Numbered from the stretch's first letter, positions 26,417 through 36,034 are shown. The stretch is DNA of 64,000 nucleotides from Streptomyces sp. NBC_00376 (GCF_036077095.1 NZ_CP107960.1:4650001-4714000), one strand, 5' to 3'. Numbers and translations are program-made. Notes: a model not told the origin generated them from the sequence alone.

Positions 26417-26460
26417 GCCTGGGAAACCCGGCGGGGTTGCACCCGCCGGGTTTCCCAGGC
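26417..26460 (-). terminator. Terminator of the ABC exporter operon
   Basis: Perfect 19-bp stem (26417-26435 with 26442-26460) between the permease stop at 26530 and the start of the small membrane gene. Confidence 0.85.
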
Positions 26461-26529
26461 CCTGCCCAGGGCTCCGCTGCCCCGCGAGTCACCACCCCGT
26501 CGCGGCCCGTAACGCCCCGTCATGTCCCA

Positions 26530-28164
26530 TCACGTGAGGACATCGCGCCTGCGCAACGCCCCCACCCCGGCCCCGACCAGTGCCACCGCGACGGCGGTGA
26601 GCGCGAGCACCGGGCCCCACTCCATTCCCGTGCCGCCCGGCAGCTTCGGCAGATGCGTGAACGGCGACACGTCCATCACCGCCTGCGGCATGTCGACGGC
26701 GGGCCCGAGCCACCCCAGCGCCAGACAGATCCCGGCGACGCCCCAGGACGCCACCGCCGCCTTCGGGAAAGCCCCGTACAGCAGGACCGTCACCCCGCCC
26801 AGCAGCCAGATCGCCGGGAGCTGCACCAGCGACGCACCCAGTACGGCCGGGAGTTCGTGGCCGTAGCCGACGGCGAGGCCGAGGCCGCCGGCCGTCATGA
26901 GCAGGGCCGCGCCGCCGAACGCGATGACCAGATGACCGGCCGCCCACCCGGTCCGGCCCACTCCGCCCGCCAGCACCGGCTCGGCGCGTCCGGCGGTCTC
27001 CTCGCCGTGCAGCCGCAGCACCGACGCGACGATGTACAGCGCCGCGACCATCCCGAGCACGGAGACCATCGCGGCGAGGAACGCGTCGGTCAGCCCGGCC
27101 TGTCCGCCCATCCGCTCGAAGATCTCCCTGGTCTTCGCGTTGTCGCCGACGAGATCGGCCGCCCCGCCGGTCAGCCCGCCGAAGGCGACACCGACCACGG
27201 CGAAGGAGAGCGTCCACCCGGTCAGCGCACCGCGCTGGAGCCGCAGCGCGAGACCGAACGCCGTGGAGATCCGTCCCTGCGCGGGCCCCGGTCTCGTCGC
27301 CAGGAAGCTCATCCCGACATCGCGCCGCCCGGCCAGCCCGTAGGCGAGGGCGGCCTGGACCACCACGGCCGCCGTGAGGACGAGCAGCACCCACCAGCGC
27401 TCGTCCGCGTACGCCCGGACGTTCTCCGCCCAGCCGATGGGGGAGAGCCAGGTCAGCACGGACGAGCCGTCGTCCGAAGCCGAGTCGCCCGCCGCCTTCA
27501 GGACGAACGCGGCACCGATCACCGCCGCCGTGAGCCCCTTGGCGAGCCGGGCGCTCTCGGTGAACTGGGCGGCGATCGCCGCCGTGCAGGCGAACAGCAC
27601 ACCGGTCCCGGCGACCGCCAGGGCCAGGGCCACCGCCCCCGTGCCGCCCGCGCCCGACCCCGCCAGGCCCGCGCCCATCACCAGTGCCAGTGCCGCGTTG
27701 GCGATCACGGCGGCGAGCAGGGCGGCGGTCAGCGGGGCGCGGCGCCCCACCATCGCGGAGGAGAGCATCTCCTGACGGCCGGTCTCCTCTTCCTCCCGGG
27801 TGTGCCGTACGACGACTATCAAGCTCATCACGGCCGCCAGCACCGCCCCGAAGGCGGCCATCCGCCAGCTCACGAGCCCGCCGACCGAGTCGTCGAAGAC
27901 CGGGCCGTACATGGCGCGGAGGGAGCTGTTGCCGTTCATCGACGCGGCGAGTTCGGCGCGCTGCGCGGCGGTGTCGTAGATCGAGGCGATGGAACCGCCG
28001 ACGGAGGAGAAGGAGCCGCCGAGGGCGAGCACCCAGATCGGCAGCATGATCCGGTCGCGCCGCAGCGCGAGCCGCAGCAGCGTCCACGTGCCGGCGAGCT
28101 GCCCGGTCGCGGCCCGGGTCCGGCGCCGGGCGCCGGCCGGGGTGGTCATGGTCACGGCAGTCAT
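26530..28164 (-). CDS. ABC exporter permease, two-block type
   Basis: 544 residues with about 12 hydrophobic segments in two homologous halves (starting near residues 28 and 300), like the large ABC-2-type permeases paired with a single ATPase in actinobacteria. The start ATG overlaps the ATPase stop (ATGA, 28161-28164). A charged [14 protein letters not shown] loop near residue 125 resembles the coupling region of this family, repeated in the second half as [17 protein letters not shown]. Substrates of this class are usually antibiotics, peptides or lipids; none can be assigned. Confidence 0.88.
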   Translation of the reverse strand: MTAVTMTTPAGARRRTRAATGQLAGTWTLLRLALRRDRIMLPIWVLALGGSFSSVGGSIASIYDTAAQRAELAASMNGNSSLRAMYGPVFDDSVGGLVSWRMAAFGAVLAAVMSLIVVVRHTREEEETGRQEMLSSAMVGRRAPLTAALLAAVIANAALALVMGAGLAGSGAGGTGAVALALAVAGTGVLFACTAAIAAQFTESARLAKGLTAAVIGAAFVLKAAGDSASDDGSSVLTWLSPIGWAENVRAYADERWWVLLVLTAAVVVQAALAYGLAGRRDVGMSFLATRPGPAQGRISTAFGLALRLQRGALTGWTLSFAVVGVAFGGLTGGAADLVGDNAKTREIFERMGGQAGLTDAFLAAMVSVLGMVAALYIVASVLRLHGEETAGRAEPVLAGGVGRTGWAAGHLVIAFGGAALLMTAGGLGLAVGYGHELPAVLGASLVQLPAIWLLGGVTVLLYGAFPKAAVASWGVAGICLALGWLGPAVDMPQAVMDVSPFTHLPKLPGGTGMEWGPVLALTAVAVALVGAGVGALRRRDVLT

Positions 28165-29093
28165 CGCGCCACCACCCCCGCGCCCTCGTCGTTTCCGGGT
28201 GCGTCTGCCGTGTCTGTCGCGTAGTGGCGCAGGAACAACTCCTCCAGCGTGGGCGGAGTGCTGGTCAGCGTCCGTACGCCCGACGCGGTGAGCGACTTGA
28301 GGACGGCGTCCAGCTTGTCCGTGTCGACCTGGAGCGTGACCCGCAGGCCCTGGACTTCGAGGTCGTGGACACCGGGCAGCCGGGCGAGTCCGTTGGGCGG
28401 GCCGGCCAGCTCGGCGCTGATGTTCGTACGCGTCAGGTGGCGCATGTCCGCCAGCGAGCCCGTCTCCACCGTCCGTCCCTGGCGGATGATGCTGACCCGG
28501 TCGCAGAGCGTCTCGACCTCGCTGAGGATGTGGCTGGAGAGCAGGACCGTCCGCCCGCGCGCACGCTCCTCGGCCACGCAGCCCTGGAAGACCTCCTCCA
28601 TCAGCGGGTCGAGCCCGCTGGTGGGTTCGTCCAGGATCAGCAGATCCACATCGGAGGCGAAAGCGGCGACGAGGGCGACCTTCTGGCGGTTGCCCTTGGA
28701 GTACGTACGCCCCTTCTTGGTCGGGTCGAGCTCGAACCGGTCGACGAGGTCGGCGCGCCGGGCCCGGTCGAGGCCGCCGCGCAGGCGCCCGTACAGATCG
28801 ATCACCTCGCCGCCTGAGAGGTTGCGCCACAGCGTGACGTCACCCGGGACGTACGCCACCTTCCGGTGGAGCTCCACCGCGTCGCGCCACGGGTCGCGGC
28901 CGAGCAGTTGGGCGGCGCCGGAGTCGGCCCGCAGCAGGCCCAGCAGCACCCGGATGGTGGTGGACTTCCCGGAGCCGTTGGGCCCGAGGAAGCCGTGGAC
29001 CTCGCCGGTCTCGACGGTGAGGTCGAGCTCGTCCAGCGCGTGTGTCCGGCCGAAGGACTTGTGCAGTCCGGCCACCGTGATCGCCTTCGTCAT
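28161..29093 (-). CDS. ABC transporter ATP-binding protein
   Basis: 310 residues. Walker [10 protein letters not shown] at 37-45, a signature motif of the divergent form YSKGNRQKV at 131-139, and Walker [14 protein letters not shown] at 151-163 with the H-loop in SSHILSEVE. The last 90 residues are the extra C-terminal domain seen in drug-export ATPases such as DrrA/BcrA relatives. It is the first gene of a two-gene operon with the permease and starts 20 bp from a palindrome likely bound by the divergent GbsR-type regulator. Confidence 0.95.
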   Translation of the reverse strand: MTKAITVAGLHKSFGRTHALDELDLTVETGEVHGFLGPNGSGKSTTIRVLLGLLRADSGAAQLLGRDPWRDAVELHRKVAYVPGDVTLWRNLSGGEVIDLYGRLRGGLDRARRADLVDRFELDPTKKGRTYSKGNRQKVALVAAFASDVDLLILDEPTSGLDPLMEEVFQGCVAEERARGRTVLLSSHILSEVETLCDRVSIIRQGRTVETGSLADMRHLTRTNISAELAGPPNGLARLPGVHDLEVQGLRVTLQVDTDKLDAVLKSLTASGVRTLTSTPPTLEELFLRHYATDTADAPGNDEGAGVVAR

Positions 29094-29113
29094 GTTTCTG
29101 AACGTACGCTACT

Positions 29114-29129
29114 TTCACAATTTTGTGAA
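29114..29129. promoter_or_regulatory. Palindromic operator TTCACAA-TT-TTGTGAA
   Basis: A perfect 7-bp inverted repeat in an AT-rich island (29105-29150) between the divergent ABC ATPase and GbsR/MarR genes, about 20 bp upstream of the ATPase start. Size and position suit a dimeric winged-helix repressor. Confidence 0.7.
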
Positions 29130-29194
29130 GTTAAGGAAGCGTATAAAGTTGGCGTTGCGGCGGGGGCCGGGAAAACAGGGGAGACGATCGGGTG

Positions 29195-29770
29195 ATGACC
29201 AGCGAGACCCAGACCCAGACCGGGGCCGGGAACGGGACCGAGAGCGGTGGAACCGGGCAGAGCGCGGGCTCCGGGCGTGACGCGGAGGCCGTGTCGCGGT
29301 TCGTGGAGCGGTTCGCGTCGGAGATGACCGAGGCGGGGATGCAGCGGATGGCGTCCCGGGTCTTCGCCGCGCTCCTCGCGGACGACGACGGCTCCATGAC
29401 CTCCGCCGAGCTCGCCCTGGCGCTGCAGATCAGCCCGGCGGCCGTCTCCGGCGCGGTCAGCTACCTCACGCAGGTCAGCATGGTCAGCCGCGAACGCGAC
29501 CCGGGCTCGCGCCGCGACCGCTACCGCCTGCTCGACGAGGTCTGGTTCGCCACCTTCGCCAGCCGCGACCGGGTGCTGACCCGCTGGGAGAACACCCTCA
29601 AGGAAGGCGTCCGCATCCTGGGCGAGGACACCCCGGCCGGCGCCCGGCTCGCCGAGACGGTGGCGTTCTTCGAGTTCCTGCAGGCGGAGCTGGTCGGGAT
29701 GATGGACCGCTGGCACGAGCACCGCAAGACGCTCGACCTCCCGACCCGCGACGGGCACGCGACCGCCTGA
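29195..29770 (+). CDS. GbsR/MarR-family transcriptional regulator
   Basis: 191 residues. A low-complexity Thr/Gly/Ser lead of about 30 residues is followed by the winged helix: MQRMASRVFAALLADDDGSMTSAELALALQISPAAVSGAVSYLTQVSMVSRERDPGSRRDRYRL. Residues after 120 form the dimerisation helices. Divergent orientation and the operator at 29114 imply that it represses the ABC exporter, perhaps releasing on substrate binding. ATG 29195 is adjacent to an alternative GTG at 29192. Confidence 0.9.
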   Translation: MTSETQTQTGAGNGTESGGTGQSAGSGRDAEAVSRFVERFASEMTEAGMQRMASRVFAALLADDDGSMTSAELALALQISPAAVSGAVSYLTQVSMVSRERDPGSRRDRYRLLDEVWFATFASRDRVLTRWENTLKEGVRILGEDTPAGARLAETVAFFEFLQAELVGMMDRWHEHRKTLDLPTRDGHATA

Positions 29771-29800
29771 CGGACACGCGACCGCCTTGATGGGCGTGCG

Positions 29801-29856
29801 GCACCCGGCGGGCGCGCGGGGCCCGGCGGGCGTGCGCACCCGGCGGGCGCGCGGGG
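29801..29856. repeat. 21-bp direct repeat in a spacer
   Basis: Two identical 21-base copies at 29801-29821 and 29836-29856 (35-bp period) between the regulator stop and the convergent membrane-protein stop. No hairpin terminator was found there, so the repeats may reflect slippage only. Confidence 0.65.
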
Positions 29857-29871
29857 TCGTTCTCGGGCCCG

Positions 29872-31941
29872 TCACATCGGGCCGGGGAGCAGCTCCGCCA
29901 CGGCTTCGAGGGCTTCGGGGTCGGACCGGTCGATGGCCTGGTACGGGTCCTGCGGCCAGTACGCCCGCCCCCCGATCCAGGCGACGGCCACCGGCTCCTC
30001 GTCGAGCCACCCACGCAGCTCGACCGTCCCGGTGGCCGCGGGCAGCCCCGCCCAGGGGCACTTGTCAGGCCCCGGCGGCATGATCCGCAGCAGCCCCTCC
30101 GGCAAGGCGTCGCCGCCATCGGCGACCACCCCCGGATCCGGCTCCTCGCCCGCCGCCCCGGCCGGGAAGAGCATGAGCAGGGGCCCGGCATTCGCGTCGT
30201 TCACGTCGAACAGCAGGACATAACGCCGCGTCCGGGATTCCGGGGCGGTGGCGGCACGGGCCGTCCGGCCCGCCAGCGGGATGCCCGAGCGGAACATCCG
30301 CCAGGCGGACCAGCCCCCCGCGATCCCGGTGAGCACCGCGGCCGCCCTCGGTCCCCCCGGGACCGTGTCGGTACCCAGGAACCAGCACAGCGCGGCGATG
30401 GCGACCGTGTACCCGAGCAGCCCCGAGGTCCGCGTGATTCCGGCGACCCGCCGGAGCATGGGCACCCGCCACCAGGTCACCGTCTGCCCGGCCCGTACGT
30501 CGCCCGTCGCCCGCGGTTTCGCCGTGTCCGGGCCCCGCAGCCCGGCCTGCCGCTCCGCCGTGGCGGCCAGCGAGGCGTAGTCGACACGGGAGCCCCCGGA
30601 AGACCTCGTGGCTGCCCCGTCGCCCGCCTCTCGGTCCGTCCCGTCGCCGGAGTCCGCCACGGCCGCCACGGCCGGTGCGTACAGCGCCGCATCCCGCTTC
30701 TCGCGCCGCCTCCGGGCCGAAACGACCAGCCTGGTCACGCCACCGACGCCCCCGACCGCGGCGAGTGCAAGGCCGCCGAGCCCGGCGGTGTCCGTCGCGG
30801 TGACGGCCGAGGTGCCGCGCAGCTCGCTGTCGTAGAGATCGCCCTTGAACGGCCCGTACGAGACGACGAAGCCGGTCTCCCAGCCTTCGACCGGGCCCCT
30901 GGGCCCCTCGCAGTGGAACGGCCCCGTGCGTGTCCGCCCGTCGAACGGATCGGTCCACCGCACGAGGCAGCGGCCGTCGGCGCTGTCACCGGTCACCGTC
31001 AGGTCGACCAGGGGGTCGTTCTCGGACGCCACCGACCAGCTGGTCGCGAGCGCCATCAGGAGGCAGCCGACGACGACCACCCAGCGGAACGTCCCGCGCC
31101 ACCAGGGCCGCCGCCTCCGGGCCGCCGTCGACCGAGCCGTCACCGCCGACGCCGCCACCGCCGACGCCGCCACCGCCGACGCCGCCACCGCCGGGGCCGC
31201 CGTCGCTCGGGCAGGCCCGGCCGTGCCGTCCGGCGCGCCCTGCGGCTGCCGCGGAGCCAGGCGGCCGTGGAGGCCGGCGGCCTGCGGCCCGGCCGCGAGC
31301 GTACGGGCCCGACGGCCCCGTACCGGCCTGGCCCAGATCAGTTCCGTGCCGCCGGGTGGTGCCAGCACACCTCCCGTACGGGCGTCGCCGCACCACCACA
31401 GCACCCCGGTCGGGCCGTTCAGCAGCGGGAAACGCCACTGCGCGGCGTGCGGCGTCAGCGGCAGCAGCTCGCCCGCCGCAGGGCCGCCCAGCACCACCGC
31501 CGCCCCGCTCGTCCCGCGCTGGAGGGCGACCGAGGAATGGGCCGTCCACGGCCGTGTCCCCAGCACCCGGAGCATCCGCCGCGCCCGGTGCCTCACCGTG
31601 GCCCCGCCTATCAGCAGCGCCCCGCCGAGTCCACCGAGCATCGGAATCACGGACCACCCGGTGACGAACACCGCGCCGACCACCGCCGAGCACAGCCCCG
31701 CGGCGCCGCCACCGAACCAGCGCCAGGCCGATGCCCGGTACCACTCCAGCGCGGCCGCCGTCCCCGGCAGATCCAGCGCGACCGGAGCCGGCCGAACGGC
31801 CGCGCCACCGTCCGGGCCCGGTCTGTCAGCCTTCCCTGAAGCGTCCGACTTCCCTGAACCGTCCGATTTCCCTGAACCGTCCGATTTCCCCGAAGCGACA
31901 GCCTCTCCCGAACCGTCCGAGTTCCCCGAAACGTCCGACAT
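29872..31941 (-). CDS. Large membrane protein with low-complexity repeats, function unknown
   Basis: 689 residues. The N-terminus is a repeat of SGKSDGSGKSDGSGKSDASGK (about residues 17-37). Hydrophobic pairs occur near 77-115, then a soluble stretch, an AVAAS repeat (about 250-267), one helix near 285-303, an extracytoplasmic-looking segment with two Cys (DSADGRCLVRW...FHCEGPRG, about 320-345), another helix near 388-408, and a final helix pair near 510-550 before a soluble C-terminal domain. The overall plan is a multi-pass protein with cytoplasmic ends. GGGGGAG precedes ATG 31941. I recognise no family. Confidence 0.7.
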   Translation of the reverse strand: MSDVSGNSDGSGEAVASGKSDGSGKSDGSGKSDASGKADRPGPDGGAAVRPAPVALDLPGTAAALEWYRASAWRWFGGGAAGLCSAVVGAVFVTGWSVIPMLGGLGGALLIGGATVRHRARRMLRVLGTRPWTAHSSVALQRGTSGAAVVLGGPAAGELLPLTPHAAQWRFPLLNGPTGVLWWCGDARTGGVLAPPGGTELIWARPVRGRRARTLAAGPQAAGLHGRLAPRQPQGAPDGTAGPARATAAPAVAASAVAASAVAASAVTARSTAARRRRPWWRGTFRWVVVVGCLLMALATSWSVASENDPLVDLTVTGDSADGRCLVRWTDPFDGRTRTGPFHCEGPRGPVEGWETGFVVSYGPFKGDLYDSELRGTSAVTATDTAGLGGLALAAVGGVGGVTRLVVSARRRREKRDAALYAPAVAAVADSGDGTDREAGDGAATRSSGGSRVDYASLAATAERQAGLRGPDTAKPRATGDVRAGQTVTWWRVPMLRRVAGITRTSGLLGYTVAIAALCWFLGTDTVPGGPRAAAVLTGIAGGWSAWRMFRSGIPLAGRTARAATAPESRTRRYVLLFDVNDANAGPLLMLFPAGAAGEEPDPGVVADGGDALPEGLLRIMPPGPDKCPWAGLPAATGTVELRGWLDEEPVAVAWIGGRAYWPQDPYQAIDRSDPEALEAVAELLPGPM

Positions 31942-31968
31942 CCGTCTCCCCCATTCCTCGGCCGGAGG

Positions 31969-32826
31969 CTAGCCCTCCGCCACCGGCAGCATCAGTCCCC
32001 AGGCCCCCGCCCGCACCGTCCACGTCCGCGTCCGGACCGGGCCGCCGACCTGTATGTCCGCCCGGTAGCGGAAGTCCGCGCCCGAGACCGTGACGGCCTT
32101 CGCCTCCGCCGTCACCGGATCGGCCGCAGGCGGGCGGATCACCACCTCCGCGAGGCCCCCGTCGCCGCCCTGCGAGGTCACCGTCACCGATTCGACCGGG
32201 CGGTCCAGGTCGTTCAGCAGGACGCCGTCGGCCTCGACCCGCAGGCGGTGCGTGGGCGGCGGGGCGGCGAGTGTCTGCGGGGCGGGGCGCACCAGGGTGC
32301 GGACCAGGTTGCGGCAGGTGTCCCACACCGCCGTGACCCCCGTGTGCGCGGCCGACGCACCCGGCAGCGCGCTCTGTGCCGGGATGTGCAGCGCGCCCAG
32401 GACCACGCCGTCGCTGTCGTCCACCAGCAGGTCCAGCTTGCGCGCGGCGCCGTCCAGCGCGGTGCGCGCCGCCGCCACCGCGCCCAGGGGCACGCCGAGC
32501 GAACGGGCCAGTTCCAGCGCGGCCGCGCTGCCGACCGGGATCAGTGAGAGCACGCTCCCGTCCGGCTCCCGCTCCCGGTGCAGCTGGGCCACCGCCCGCC
32601 GCAGCGCGCGGTCGTCGCCGACCACCACCGGCCGCCTCCCGCCCCGGCGGGACAGGGCCCTGGCGAATTCCTCGGGCCCGTCGGGCAGGCAGATCTTGGC
32701 GTGCGAACCGGCGCTCAGCACGTCCTTCGCGATACGCACGGACTCGCCGTCGGTCCGGCGGGCGACCGGGTCGATGACCACCAGCAGCTGGTGCGCACCG
32801 TCGCCGGGGGGCTGGGCAGCCGACAC
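31969..32826 (-). CDS. Diacylglycerol kinase-like protein with degenerate catalytic motifs
   Basis: 285 residues. GTG 32826 follows GGAAGGA at ideal spacing, better than the ATG 11 codons upstream. The N-terminal half has the DAG/sphingosine kinase order: LLVVIDPVA, VVVGDDRALRRAV where active enzymes have GGDGTxxxV, then LSLIPVGSAAALELARSLGVP where they have PLGTGNDxARxLGI. Both the nucleotide-binding GGDGT and the GTGND loop are changed, so kinase activity is doubtful. The C-terminal half (about 170-285) is beta-rich like the DAGK accessory domain. It is divergent from purA. It may be a lipid-binding pseudokinase. Confidence 0.75.
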   Translation of the reverse strand: MSAAQPPGDGAHQLLVVIDPVARRTDGESVRIAKDVLSAGSHAKICLPDGPEEFARALSRRGGRRPVVVGDDRALRRAVAQLHREREPDGSVLSLIPVGSAAALELARSLGVPLGAVAAARTALDGAARKLDLLVDDSDGVVLGALHIPAQSALPGASAAHTGVTAVWDTCRNLVRTLVRPAPQTLAAPPPTHRLRVEADGVLLNDLDRPVESVTVTSQGGDGGLAEVVIRPPAADPVTAEAKAVTVSGADFRYRADIQVGGPVRTRTWTVRAGAWGLMLPVAEG

Positions 32827-32860
32827 CTCGGTCCTTCCTCGGGTAGCATCTTGGTGCAAG

Positions 32861-32888
32861 AGCCCCTTGCGCTATTGCGCCAGGGGCT
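32861..32888. other. Hairpin between divergent genes
   Basis: Twelve-base arms (32861-32872 with 32877-32888, one mismatch) around TATT, in the 186-bp gap between the DAGK-like gene and purA. It may be a leader hairpin of either gene. Confidence 0.45.
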
Positions 32889-32928
32889 TCGTCTATTCCG
32901 GGGCACCCGGTTCGACGGTTCAGGCCTT

Positions 32929-32957
32929 GTCGTACATCGTCGTACGGCATGTACGAC
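32929..32957. promoter_or_regulatory. Inverted repeat upstream of purA
   Basis: GTCGTACA (32929-32936) and TGTACGAC (32950-32957), perfect 8-bp arms 13 bp apart, 56 bp before the purA start, within a stretch rich in CGTACG. The shape suits a dimeric regulator; its identity is unknown. Confidence 0.45.
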
Positions 32958-33012
32958 GTTTACGTACGCCCCCTGACCTTGGACATGCCCCGCCCGGAAG
33001 GGGTGTACGCCT

Positions 33013-34296
33013 GTGCCCGCACTTGTGCTGCTCGGTGCTCAGTGGGGTGACGAGGGCAAGGGAAAGGCCACCGACCTCCTCGGTGGATCCGTGGACTATG
33101 TGGTGCGCTACCAAGGCGGCAACAACGCCGGCCATACGGTGGTCGTAGGTGACCAGAAGTACGCACTGCATCTCCTCCCCTCCGGAATCCTTTCGCCGGG
33201 TTGTACCCCGGTCATCGGAAACGGTGTCGTCGTCGACCCGGCCGTCCTGCTCTCCGAGCTGAGTGGGCTGAACGACCGCGGCGTGGACACGTCCAAGCTG
33301 CTGATCAGCGGCAATGCCCATTTGATCACCCCGTACAACGTCACGATCGACAAGGTGACGGAACGGTTCCTCGGGAAGCGCAAGATCGGCACCACCGGTC
33401 GCGGTATCGGCCCGACGTACGCCGACAAGATCAACCGGGTGGGCATCCGCGTCCAGGACCTCTACGACGAGTCGATCCTGGAGCAGAAGGTCGACGCGGC
33501 CCTGGAGCAGAAGAACCAGCTCCTGGCCAAGGTCTTCAACCGCCGCGCCATCGAGTCCGGCAAGATCGTCGAGGAGATGCTCCAGTACGCGGAGCAGATC
33601 AAGCCCTACGTCGCCGACACGACGCTGATCCTGAACGACGCCATCGACGCGGGCAAGGTCGTCCTCTTCGAGGGCGGTCAGGGCACGCTGCTCGACGTCG
33701 ACCACGGCACGTACCCCTTCGTCACCTCGTCGAACCCGACCGCGGGCGGCGCCTGCACCGGTGCCGGCGTGGGCCCGACGAAGATCAGCCGGGTCATCGG
33801 CATCCTCAAGGCGTACACCACCCGCGTCGGCGCCGGCCCGTTCCCGACGGAGCTGCTCGACGAGGACGGCGAGGCGCTGCGCCGGATCGGTGGCGAGCGC
33901 GGTGTCACCACCGGCCGCGACCGCCGCTGCGGCTGGTTCGACGCGGTCATCGCGCGGTACGCGACCCGGGTCAACGGTCTCACCGACTTCTTCCTCACCA
34001 AGCTGGACGTGCTGACCGGCTGGGAGCAGATCCCGGTGTGCGTGGCGTACGAGATCGACGGCAAGCGCGTCGAGGAACTCCCGTACAGCCAGACCGACTT
34101 CCACCACGCGAAGCCGATCTACGAGATGCTGCCGGGCTGGTCCGAGGACATCACCAAGGCCAAGACCTTCGGTGACCTGCCGAAGAACGCGCAGGCGTAC
34201 GTGAAGGCGCTGGAGGAGATGTCCGGCGCCCCGATCTCCGCGATCGGTGTCGGCCCCGGCCGCACCGAGACCATCGAGATCAACTCCTTCCTCTAG
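33013..34296 (+). CDS. purA: Adenylosuccinate synthetase
   Basis: 427 residues. [16 protein letters not shown] at 8-23 is the GTP/IMP P-loop, [10 protein letters not shown] the catalytic His region, and [14 protein letters not shown] plus RDRRCGWFD further signatures. It joins IMP and aspartate using GTP in the committed step to AMP. GTG 33013 follows GGAAGGGG. It is monocistronic, with an inverted repeat upstream and a 21-bp-stem terminator downstream. Confidence 0.98.
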   Translation: MPALVLLGAQWGDEGKGKATDLLGGSVDYVVRYQGGNNAGHTVVVGDQKYALHLLPSGILSPGCTPVIGNGVVVDPAVLLSELSGLNDRGVDTSKLLISGNAHLITPYNVTIDKVTERFLGKRKIGTTGRGIGPTYADKINRVGIRVQDLYDESILEQKVDAALEQKNQLLAKVFNRRAIESGKIVEEMLQYAEQIKPYVADTTLILNDAIDAGKVVLFEGGQGTLLDVDHGTYPFVTSSNPTAGGACTGAGVGPTKISRVIGILKAYTTRVGAGPFPTELLDEDGEALRRIGGERGVTTGRDRRCGWFDAVIARYATRVNGLTDFFLTKLDVLTGWEQIPVCVAYEIDGKRVEELPYSQTDFHHAKPIYEMLPGWSEDITKAKTFGDLPKNAQAYVKALEEMSGAPISAIGVGPGRTETIEINSFL

Positions 34297-34316
34297 GAGC
34301 GGCCGCCGCCAGCGGC

Positions 34317-34363
34317 GAACACCAAAAGGGCCGGGACGGCGAGTCCCGGCCCTTTTGGTGTTC
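34317..34363. terminator. Bidirectional terminator after purA
   Basis: Perfect 21-bp stem (34317-34337 with 34343-34363), including CCAAAAGGG, so that T-runs arise on both strands. It separates purA from the convergent PstS-like gene. Confidence 0.95.
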
Positions 34364-34366
34364 CGT

Positions 34367-35896
34367 TCACTCCCCGCCGCAGATCCGCAGCCCCTCCGGC
34401 GTCGCGCACGGCAGATGGCCGTGGGCGCGGATCACGTCCTGGCCGTTGCCCCGGGTGAGGTAGCCGAGGAAGCCCGCGGCCAGAGAGCCGGTGGGCGGGC
34501 GGCCGTAGGTGTAGGCGTACTCGACCTCCCGGTACGGGTACGTGCTGGAGCCGATCGTCTCGACGGACGGGGTGGCCGAGTCGATGGCGACCTGATGGGC
34601 TCCTCGCAGCGGCGTGCCCCGGCGCAGTTCGCTGTAGCCGATCGCGCCGTCGCGCCGGCCGACCATGGCCAGGACCTGTTCGGTGGAGTCCAGTTCGCAG
34701 CGGACCACCCGGGCCTCCGTGTCGTCCTTGGTGGTGCAGTCGCGGGAGGACTGGGCCGGTTCGTTGTAGCCGAGCACGCGGCGCTGGAAGACCTCGCGGG
34801 TGCCGGAGTTGGCGTCCCGGCTGACCAGGAGCACGGGCAGGTCGGTCCCGCCCAGCTCCTTCCAGTTGCGGATCTCGCCGCGGTAGATCCGCCGGATGTC
34901 GGTGAGGCTCAGGTTCTTCAGCCCCACCCGGTCGTTGACGACGAGGCGGAAGAGCGAGACGGCGACCCGGTTCTCGCGCAGCTGCGGGAAGCCGTCCGGC
35001 CTGGGGCCGTCGGAGAAGGCGATCACGGCGGGCGGGCCGGACTTCCCGGCCCCGGCGCCCCGGTCGGCGAGGTCCCGTATCCCGGCGTTGCTGCCGTGCA
35101 CGTCCACGCGGATGAGGGAGCCCTCGCACTCCTTCTCGTACTTCTTCTTCAGATCCAGCAGGGCCGGCCGGAACGCCGTGGACCCGGTCAGGGTCAGGGT
35201 GCCGCGGCGGCAGCCCAGCGGGGGCGGGGTGTCGTCGCGCACCAGGATGATCGAGGCCAGCGTGACGACGCAGACGGTCAGCGCGACGGTGATCAGCCGG
35301 GCGGCCCGGCCGAACAGCGGGGGCTTGTCGTCCGGCCGCAGCGCCCGGTTCGGGCTGACCTCGCCGTCCCGGATGCCGCCGATGATGCGGACGCGGCTGC
35401 CCACGGCCGCCCCGGTCAGCAGCACCAGCAGTTTGAAGTGCTCGCCCCGGTTGAGCGGTACGCGCGGCAGCCGGATCAGCGAGCCGCTCTGGCGCAGCCC
35501 GGCCGCCGGGGTGAAGTGCTCCATCAGATGGTCGGCGCCGGGTGAATGCGTGACCGCGACGCCGCGGACCGTCCGGTCGGTGAACTCGGCTGTCAGCCCG
35601 TGCAGTTCACGTCCGGTGTAGTCGTTGTCGGCGATGGACTGCGAGCCGTCGTTCTCGATCCGGAGCAGTACGAGCGTGGCATCGGCCATGTCCGGTGTCT
35701 CGTTGAAGAGGCCGAGCCGCACATTGGCCCGCCCCCGGCTGACGTCGCCGCCGATCGGGGTGTCCATCTGGACGCGGTAGCCGATCCGCTTGCGGCGGGG
35801 CACCCGGCGTTCGTACCAGAGCACTCCGACGGAGGCCAGGACGCCCAGTACGGCGGTTGCCACGGCCACGATGTTCTCGGCGTTGAGCCACTCCAT
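34367..35896 (-). CDS. Membrane-anchored PstS-like phosphate-binding-fold protein
   Basis: 509 residues. Helix 1 at about 7-25, a cytoplasmic-type domain of about 170 residues (TPIGGDVSRGRANVRLGLFNE...), helix 2 near 220-240, then a PstS-like type II periplasmic-binding domain (about 255-500): LTLTGSTAFRPALLDLKKKYEKEC, DVHGSNAGIRDLADRGA, NLSLTDIRRIYRGEIRNWKELGG, SRDANSGTREVFQRRVLG and a GAIGYSELR turn. Free PstS proteins are lipoproteins; here the domain is tethered by two helices to an unrelated domain, and no pst transporter genes adjoin. A sensor role is more likely than transport. The start ATG 35896 has GAGG nearby. Confidence 0.8.
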   Translation of the reverse strand: MEWLNAENIVAVATAVLGVLASVGVLWYERRVPRRKRIGYRVQMDTPIGGDVSRGRANVRLGLFNETPDMADATLVLLRIENDGSQSIADNDYTGRELHGLTAEFTDRTVRGVAVTHSPGADHLMEHFTPAAGLRQSGSLIRLPRVPLNRGEHFKLLVLLTGAAVGSRVRIIGGIRDGEVSPNRALRPDDKPPLFGRAARLITVALTVCVVTLASIILVRDDTPPPLGCRRGTLTLTGSTAFRPALLDLKKKYEKECEGSLIRVDVHGSNAGIRDLADRGAGAGKSGPPAVIAFSDGPRPDGFPQLRENRVAVSLFRLVVNDRVGLKNLSLTDIRRIYRGEIRNWKELGGTDLPVLLVSRDANSGTREVFQRRVLGYNEPAQSSRDCTTKDDTEARVVRCELDSTEQVLAMVGRRDGAIGYSELRRGTPLRGAHQVAIDSATPSVETIGSSTYPYREVEYAYTYGRPPTGSLAAGFLGYLTRGNGQDVIRAHGHLPCATPEGLRICGGE

Positions 35897-36007
35897 GGTC
35901 CTCGCACCCTCCCCAAGGGCTCCGGTGGCCACCGTAAGTACGGGGAACGGGAGTTGGGGGCGACGGGAGGGTCCTGTCGGGCGGTGTTCGCCCGCTGTTC
36001 GCCGATT

Positions 36008-36034
36008 GGTCCAGACCTTGACAGGTTCAGACCG
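36008..36034 (+). promoter_or_regulatory. Chitinase promoter element (first copy)
   Basis: TGGTCCAGACCT at 36008-36019 is the 12-bp direct-repeat motif of Streptomyces chi promoters. TTGACA (-35 candidate) is at 36019-36024 and a second half-match GGTTCAGACC follows at 36025-36034. Such sites mediate chitin induction and glucose repression, and resemble DasR sites. Confidence 0.8.

Noticed and set aside
31130..31200. CRISPR-like regular repeats
   Set aside because: These are short in-frame GCC/GAC codon repeats inside the membrane-protein gene, without spacers.
34317..34363. Attachment site suggested by the long perfect inverted repeat after purA
   Set aside because: Position between convergent stops and T-runs on both strands fit a bidirectional terminator; no integrase gene is nearby.
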